DNA from: Conidiobolus incongruus B7586 | Taxonomy: Eukaryota; Entomophthoromycota; Entomophthoromycetes; Entomophthorales; Conidiobolaceae | Direction of reading: 5' to 3' | Length of the DNA stretch: 26,865 bases | NCBI GenBank assembly: GCA_000697335.1 | Contig: JNEM01011137.1 | Span: 1-26,865, forward strand | In this document: positions 22,555-26,865 of the stretch, in pieces | Layout: the number at the start of each line of letters is the position of its first letter | Numbering within the stretch: position 1 is the stretch's first letter | Notes under the pieces: generated by a model | The model's input: only the letters and a program-made list of their open reading frames with translations | Database searches by the model: none | Told to the model about the DNA's origin: nothing | Position numbers and translations under genes: made by a program

Positions 22555-22870
22555 ATGCCAACAAATTATTGGTCGCTCTGAATAGTTTTTTCCCCACCTT
22601 CTACTTTTTCTAAAAATTAATTAAACCGCCGAAAAACTATAATTCGTTTTTTGATTTTGATATAAAATATATCATAATAATTTTTATCAATTATTTAGTG
22701 ATATATATTAGTAAACTCAGCTTAATACTTCTTTTTCTCACAGTTATATATGATCCTTCTAGCTACGCCTCTATTGTATGTTTAGTAATTAATCAAAAAT
22801 TGATTTCCTATTATAAGATGGGGAAAAAACTTTCAAGTGGACTTAGTAATACCATGCCAAAAATATTATT
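22555..22870. repeat. Inverted-repeat structure flanked by short direct repeats; possible MITE-like element
   Basis: AGTTTTTTCCCCACCTT at 22584-22600 and its reverse complement (AGTTTTTTCCCCATCTT read on the minus strand, 22831 to 22815) match at 16 of 17 positions. The match weakly continues outward, GTC then CT(C)TGAA on one side and GTC then CTTGAA on the other. Just outside lie imperfect direct repeats starting ATGCCAA and ending TTATT (22555-22570 and 22854-22870). The G/C content of the arms makes chance less likely than for AT palindromes. The interior, about 210 bases, has no known coding content. The pattern is that of a small non-autonomous DNA element with a target duplication, but I do not recognise a family. 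Confidence 0.4.
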
Positions 22871-23499
22871 AATTTGCGATATTTCGATATATTACACAAG
22901 TTGCAAAATGATAAAATAATCTAAATAAATTATATCATTGCATAAATCAATTTATTTAAATATATTGATTCAACTATCATTGAAAAGAATATTTTATTTC
23001 ATTAATATGTCGTATATGAAATTAATATTAATATCTAAAATGGTTTATTTGGTTGTTAACATATGTCAAACCAATATTTCATATTTCATATTCTTGCCTT
23101 GTCTTATTCAATGATTTACAATTTTCAATTTGAATAAATAAAGTCAGCAAAGTATACCATGATTAATTATTGGTATTTTCTTTTTATACATATATTTTAT
23201 TTTTTTAATTTTAAAATTATATTGTACTGAAATTAGATTTTAATACAAATATTTTTGTGATGAATAGAGATTGGAAAATTTTGAATGTAATTAAAAATTA
23301 AATGGATATGAAAAAATAATTTGATTAGATAATATAAGAATGTGATTCAGTTTAATTAAGTATTAGATTTTATTATATATGTACAAGGAGATTAAGTTTT
23401 ATGCAATCTATACTGTATGAGAATATATTACTATTAAGGTAATATATTATTAAATTGATTCATAATATAACTAGTCTATAGATAAATATGCGCAATTTC

Positions 23500-25563
23500 T
23501 TAACAAGTGCAAGTGCCAACACAAATGGGGCAACAATCTAAGTCTTCATCCTCCTCACTATCAATAATGATGACATCATCTTCTTCATCAGTAACATGGC
23601 TTGACGATGATGGGACAGATTTGGGCTTGGTGAGCTTGAGCGTAGTGGAGGAAATTACGGGCAGATTGCGATGGGGCTTAAATTTAAATTGAGAAGAGGA
23701 GAATTTGGTTGGATGAGATGCAGACAGGGGAGCATGGTGAGACCTGGGCTTTTTCATTGCTTTGGGTCTTTCTTTCTGGCGAATAGGCTTGGATTTGGAA
23801 GAGTGAGAGAGAGATCGATTGTGCTTGGTAGAAATTGGAGATGATGCGCAAATGAGTGATTTTGATGAGCGATGATGCTTAGGAGATGGTGACCTTGTTA
23901 ATGGTTTGTGTTTGAAAGGAGGTGCTATCTCATCATCAGAGTCAGAGAAACATATTTTGGGTAATTTGTGGAGTTGTGGGAGTTTCACAGAAGAGGGAGA
24001 CGATGAGCGAGCAAGGGTCTTGCGTTTAGGAGGAATAGGAATTTCGTCATCAGAGTCGGGGAAGAATAATTTGGTATTTTGGGACTGTATAGCGGGAGGA
24101 GGTGATTCAAATCTCATAGAGTTGACAGGACGTTTGCCAAGTCTTGGGGGAGAAGGAGAGGATTGATTGTAAAGAGAGGATAGATTAGATTTCATAGGGC
24201 GTTTACCAGATCTGGGCTGAGGTGATTCGAGACTTGAAGAGCGACATAAGGATGATAGATTAGATTTGATGGGGCGTTTACCAGCCCTTGGCTGAGATGG
24301 CTCAGGGCTTGATGGGGGACAAAGCGGATATTTGATTTTGGTTGTATGCGATTTGATGTTGGTAGAACGATAGGAATAGCATGAATCAGAATCGCTTGTA
24401 TCAGAAAAATCTAAAGTGGAGCTCTTGGAGAGAGAAGTAGGCTTAGATTTGATTTTGATTTTAGGGATGGCAGGTGATGCAACTGGGGAAGCAGGCTTGG
24501 CAGAGGACTCAGAGTGAGAGGTAGAGCTAGAATCAAGCTTTCTGGCAAGTGAAGATCTTTTGAATTTCTTGATTTGCTTAGGTTTAGATTTTTGTTCCTT
24601 ACGACAGGGACGACAAGTGTAATCAGTGATTTCAGATTGAACATTAATACATGACTTATGGAAATGCAATTTACATATTTTGCATGATAAATGATTACTA
24701 TTATCATTACATGTAGTATCACATACCATACACGAATACTTGGAAAGAGACGGTATTATCGTGGGGAAACTTGAAGGAAGATTCATAGTGTTAATAGATG
24801 TCTGAGGTTTTGCTGTGCTTGATGATCCCCCATCAATTCTCTGTTTTGACAAAGGTTTTTGTTTCTTTGGCTTCACAGGAATTTCTATACGGCGACGAGG
24901 ATCCAAATCGGGATCCTCATTAGAATTAGTGGGGGAAAGTAATTCAGGATCTAAATCATACTGGAGCTCAATGATATCTAAATCATCAGGAATTGAAGAT
25001 TCATCTTCAGAAGTCAATAATTCCAACAGTTTGGGATCTATTTGACTAGTAGAAATTGGTTCTGAGATCTCACCTTCAGATTCTGAGCTTGTGGGGATAT
25101 TGGTGTAATTTGGTTTTTTTACGTTGCGGGTGGGCCTTGGGGAAGAAGGAATTGGTGCAATCAAAGCAGGGTTAATGTGCTGAGATTTTGAAAGCAAATT
25201 CTCTGTCATAGAGCGAATGATATATTCATCTTCCTCATCGGTATCATACATGCAGTCTTCAGCTAAAAAATTAACAGGACTGGGTGATTTTGGAGCTGCT
25301 TTAGGCTTGGATTTTGATTTAGGCTTAGGTTTGGTGACAGGTTTGACTGGGGATTCAATGATCTGTGAAATCGATTCTGTCTCTAATTCAGGTTCGCTTT
25401 CTGATTCAGAAACTTCTGTATTATCTTCAAGAGCTGAATCGCTATCATCAGAATATGAAGGGGGGCCAAAACCAGAACCACCGCCATACATCATTGAGTA
25501 GTAGCTACTATTGCGAGTGAAAAGACCTCGATGAGGTTGGGAAAGAGACACTTGAGTAGGCAT
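23500..25563 (-). CDS. Intronless Ser/Pro/Lys-rich PHD-finger protein with a C-terminal SUMO-interaction-like motif and Cys tail
   Basis: A 687-residue protein that I cannot assign to a named family. A canonical C4HC3 PHD finger lies at 278-320: C278, C281, C294, C297, H302, C305, C317, C320, with the typical LHFHKSC core. The first 275 residues are acidic and Ser/Glu-rich with short Lys/Pro patches (KPKPKSKSKPK at 79). The part after the finger is basic, Ser/Pro-rich and disordered. It holds two repeat families: GKRP units at about 421-487 and DSDDEI units at about 500-560. The end reads DDVIIIDSEEDEDLD (662-676), a textbook SUMO-interaction motif by pattern, then CCPICVGTCTC up to the last residue. 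PHD fingers commonly bind histone H3 tails, so a nuclear chromatin role is likely but inferred. The start is the first ATG of a long uninterrupted frame. Reality of the gene is supported by the intact finger. Confidence 0.85.
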   Translation of the reverse strand: MPTQVSLSQPHRGLFTRNSSYYSMMYGGGSGFGPPSYSDDSDSALEDNTEVSESESEPELETESISQIIESPVKPVTKPKPKSKSKPKAAPKSPSPVNFLAEDCMYDTDEEDEYIIRSMTENLLSKSQHINPALIAPIPSSPRPTRNVKKPNYTNIPTSSESEGEISEPISTSQIDPKLLELLTSEDESSIPDDLDIIELQYDLDPELLSPTNSNEDPDLDPRRRIEIPVKPKKQKPLSKQRIDGGSSSTAKPQTSINTMNLPSSFPTIIPSLSKYSCMVCDTTCNDNSNHLSCKICKLHFHKSCINVQSEITDYTCRPCRKEQKSKPKQIKKFKRSSLARKLDSSSTSHSESSAKPASPVASPAIPKIKIKSKPTSLSKSSTLDFSDTSDSDSCYSYRSTNIKSHTTKIKYPLCPPSSPEPSQPRAGKRPIKSNLSSLCRSSSLESPQPRSGKRPMKSNLSSLYNQSSPSPPRLGKRPVNSMRFESPPPAIQSQNTKLFFPDSDDEIPIPPKRKTLARSSSPSSVKLPQLHKLPKICFSDSDDEIAPPFKHKPLTRSPSPKHHRSSKSLICASSPISTKHNRSLSHSSKSKPIRQKERPKAMKKPRSHHAPLSASHPTKFSSSQFKFKPHRNLPVISSTTLKLTKPKSVPSSSSHVTDEEDDVIIIDSEEDEDLDCCPICVGTCTC
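23881..24066 (-). repeat. Two coding repeats with a DSDDEI core in the PHD-finger gene
   Basis: Residues about 500-524 (LFFPDSDDEIPIPPKRKTL, then ARSSSP) and about 537-561 (ICFSDSDDEIAPPFKHKPL, then TRSPSP) are diverged copies of one 25-residue unit. Each joins hydrophobic residues to an acidic Ser-rich core, then a Pro/Lys stretch and an RSxSP motif. They look like duplicated interaction or phosphorylation sites. Confidence 0.7.
24105..24303 (-). repeat. Three coding repeats with a GKRP core in the PHD-finger gene
   Basis: Residues about 421-487 contain three units: PSQPRAGKRPIKSNLSSL, SPQPRSGKRPMKSNLSSL and SPPRLGKRPVNSM. The first two are nearly identical for 16 positions and the third is shorter and more diverged. 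A short tandem duplication in the basic Ser/Pro-rich region is the simplest origin. Confidence 0.75.
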
Positions 25564-26119
25564 TAATCAGATGATAATAGATCTTTACTTAGGTAAAGAT
25601 CGAATGTTGATATATATGAAAAGGATAGCTTATTATAAATAAATGGTAATAAGTATTGTTATTACAGTATATGAATCGATCTATACAAACCAAATATCCC
25701 AAACAATAGGTCAAAATTTTGAAAGAAACCCATGAAAGATCCTTATATATCAAAAAATCAGCCCAACAAATCTCAAAATGTGGGTATTCAAATTTTTCAT
25801 TCAATCATTGCACACATTAAAATTTTATCAATCAAACTCTGACGATTAATAAAGAATATTATTAATGATTGTGGGATAGATAGATTTTACAGGGGAGATT
25901 GGAAAAGTATGGAAAATGAATAGAAAATAAATATTTAATAATATGATTATATTTGAGTATATATTAATTTTGTTTTGAATAATTAAGAATCAGAGGGTTT
26001 AAAATAAAAATGATAAAGTTTAATACAATAGAGATGTCATTATGAAAAAAACAAAAATAAATGATAGATAAAAAAGTTAGGTGAAATAAATTTTTTAATA
26101 TGACAGGAAATCAAGAAAA
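25564..26119. other. Intergenic region between RPL4 and the PHD-finger gene
   Basis: About 550 bases carrying the RPL4 3' end and the promoter of the PHD-finger gene, both on the minus strand. A 71-codon open frame at 25589-25804 has no recognisable features and is not called as a gene. Confidence 0.45.
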
Positions 26120-26865
26120 TTATTCAGAGAGTAACAATTTCTTGAATTCCTTGTTGGCGGGAGCCTTCTTAGCAGGCTTGGCAGACTTCTTAGCGGCAGC
26201 TTGAGCTTCATGAGCACGGACAGCCTTGATGTAAGGGTTAAGCTTAGCCATGACAGCCTTGTTGCGAAGAGGGTTCTTCTTTTGGGTGTAGGGGCGCTTG
26301 GTGACACGGGGCTTAGCGGCACGGAGAACAGATTGGACTTCAGTAGAGTTGATGATTCTACTGATGTCAGCGTTCAAGACGGAGGATTGAGGAAGGAGGA
26401 AGTTCTTCTTCAAACCAGAGGGAGTAGTGTAGGTACCGTAGATTTCATCAAGACGGGTGAAGGCAGATTCGGTCCAGATACAGAAACGACCTAAGTGACC
26501 ACCAGGAGCGAGTTGGAGAAGGTTGAGACGATCAACTTGAACCAATTCAACACCAGGAAGATTACGGAAAGCACGAGTGATACCTTCATCCTTGTTGTAG
26601 ATGACAAGAGGACCACGACGTTGGCGATGGCGGCGGTTTCTGAGTTTACCGAGACCAGCACGGATCTTGCGGGAGTTGGCAACCTTAACTACATCATCAT
26701 AAGCGTTGATGGTCTTGAGAAGGGCAACAGCTTCCTTAGTCTTGGAGAAAGATTCGACAGCAGAGGAGATAACAAGAGGGATTTCGTTGACCTTTTCAAT
26801 GCGGTGACCACGAGCCAAGACCAAAGAAGGAACAGCAGTGGCAGCGATGGCAGAGACAGTGGCAA
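26120..26865 (-). CDS. RPL4: 60S ribosomal protein L4 (uL4), 5' part outside the window
   Basis: A core protein of the large ribosomal subunit whose family loop lines the exit tunnel. The visible part is the C-terminal 247 residues, beginning within ATVSAIAATAVPSLVLARGH, which matches the middle of eukaryotic uL4. Then come VNEIPLVISSAVES, KTKEAVALLK, IRAGLGKLRNRRHRQRRGPL, FRNLPGVELVQVDRLNLLQL, APGGHLGRFCIWTESAF, INSTEVQSVLR, KKNPLRNKAVM, and a Lys/Ala-rich tail ending KKLLLSE. The frame is open up to the window edge, so no intron is seen in this part and the start codon lies beyond 26865. The strong preference for C-ending codons fits a ribosomal protein gene. In yeast the tail is a eukaryote-specific extension. 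Identity is certain; the total length is unknown. Confidence 0.97.
   Translation of the reverse strand, partial: ATVSAIAATAVPSLVLARGHRIEKVNEIPLVISSAVESFSKTKEAVALLKTINAYDDVVKVANSRKIRAGLGKLRNRRHRQRRGPLVIYNKDEGITRAFRNLPGVELVQVDRLNLLQLAPGGHLGRFCIWTESAFTRLDEIYGTYTTPSGLKKNFLLPQSSVLNADISRIINSTEVQSVLRAAKPRVTKRPYTQKKNPLRNKAVMAKLNPYIKAVRAHEAQAAAKKSAKPAKKAPANKEFKKLLLSE

Larger units (their letters stand above)
21709..23499. other. AT-rich intergenic desert
   Basis: About 1.8 kb between SSZ1 and the PHD-finger gene with no convincing gene. A 73-codon open frame at 22698-22919 has no recognisable features and overlaps the inverted-repeat structure listed separately. The 3' ends of SSZ1 and of the convergent PHD gene both face this region. 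Confidence 0.5.

Noticed and set aside
22698-22919. 73-codon open frame
   Set aside because: Low-complexity hydrophobic peptide with no known domain, crossing one arm of the inverted repeat; consistent with chance.
23440-23515. A further exon extending the Cys tail of the PHD-finger protein
   Set aside because: A possible 45-base intron (GTTGGC to CTATAG) would lead into AT-rich sequence without coding character, and its donor is poor.
25589-25804. 71-codon open frame upstream of the PHD-finger gene
   Set aside because: No recognisable domain, and it occupies the expected promoter of the neighbouring gene.

Overview
The window looks like a piece of an AT-rich fungal nuclear genome. Two genes point to fungi. 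One is an Ssz1-type Hsp70 with the divergent nucleotide-binding start and acidic linker typical of the fungal ribosome-associated complex. The other is a B12-type complex I subunit, which excludes anaerobic fungi and microsporidia that have lost complex I. Muskelin, twinfilin and an Aim32/Apd1-family protein together fit an early-diverging or zygomycete-like fungus better than a budding yeast, but I cannot place it further. The 20 coding introns I could define are 49-69 bases long, with GT donors and TAG (16) or CAG (4) acceptors. Every gene end I can see uses TAA, so the standard code applies.

Layout: 1-2412 AT-rich DNA without a recognisable gene; 2413-5589 (+) muskelin, 12 exons; 5789-5861 (+) tRNA-Thr(AGT); 6390-6590 (+) complex I subunit NDUFB3/B12, probably with a 5'UTR intron; 6665-7381 (-) an Aim32/Apd1-family [2Fe-2S] protein gene interrupted by one in-frame TAA; 7382-10034 AT-rich DNA with an (AT)16 tract and a likely LINE reverse-transcriptase scrap; 10035-11680 (-) UGP1, 3 exons; 11681-16309 a long AT desert containing a 1.3 kb G+C-poor block bounded by imperfect inverted repeats; 16310-17997 (+) twinfilin, 5 exons, with a large insert in the second ADF-H domain; 17998-19906 desert; 19907-21708 (+) SSZ1, 4 exons; 21709-23499 desert with a roughly 300 bp inverted-repeat structure; 23500-25563 (-) an intronless Ser/Pro-rich PHD-finger protein with a C-terminal SUMO-interaction-like motif; 26120-26865 (-) RPL4, cut by the window edge.

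The genes are ordinary single-copy housekeeping genes and do not form a pathway: protein degradation scaffold (muskelin), respiration (NDUFB3), glycogen and cell-wall precursor supply (UGP1), actin turnover (twinfilin), and ribosome/co-translational folding (SSZ1, RPL4). I found no CRISPR array, gene cluster or recognisable defence system. The best leads are the in-frame UAA-CUA in the [2Fe-2S] protein gene, the two inverted-repeat structures in the deserts, the PHD/SIM/Cys-tail protein and the twinfilin insert. Coordinates and splice sites were worked out by hand from the sequence and from remembered family members.
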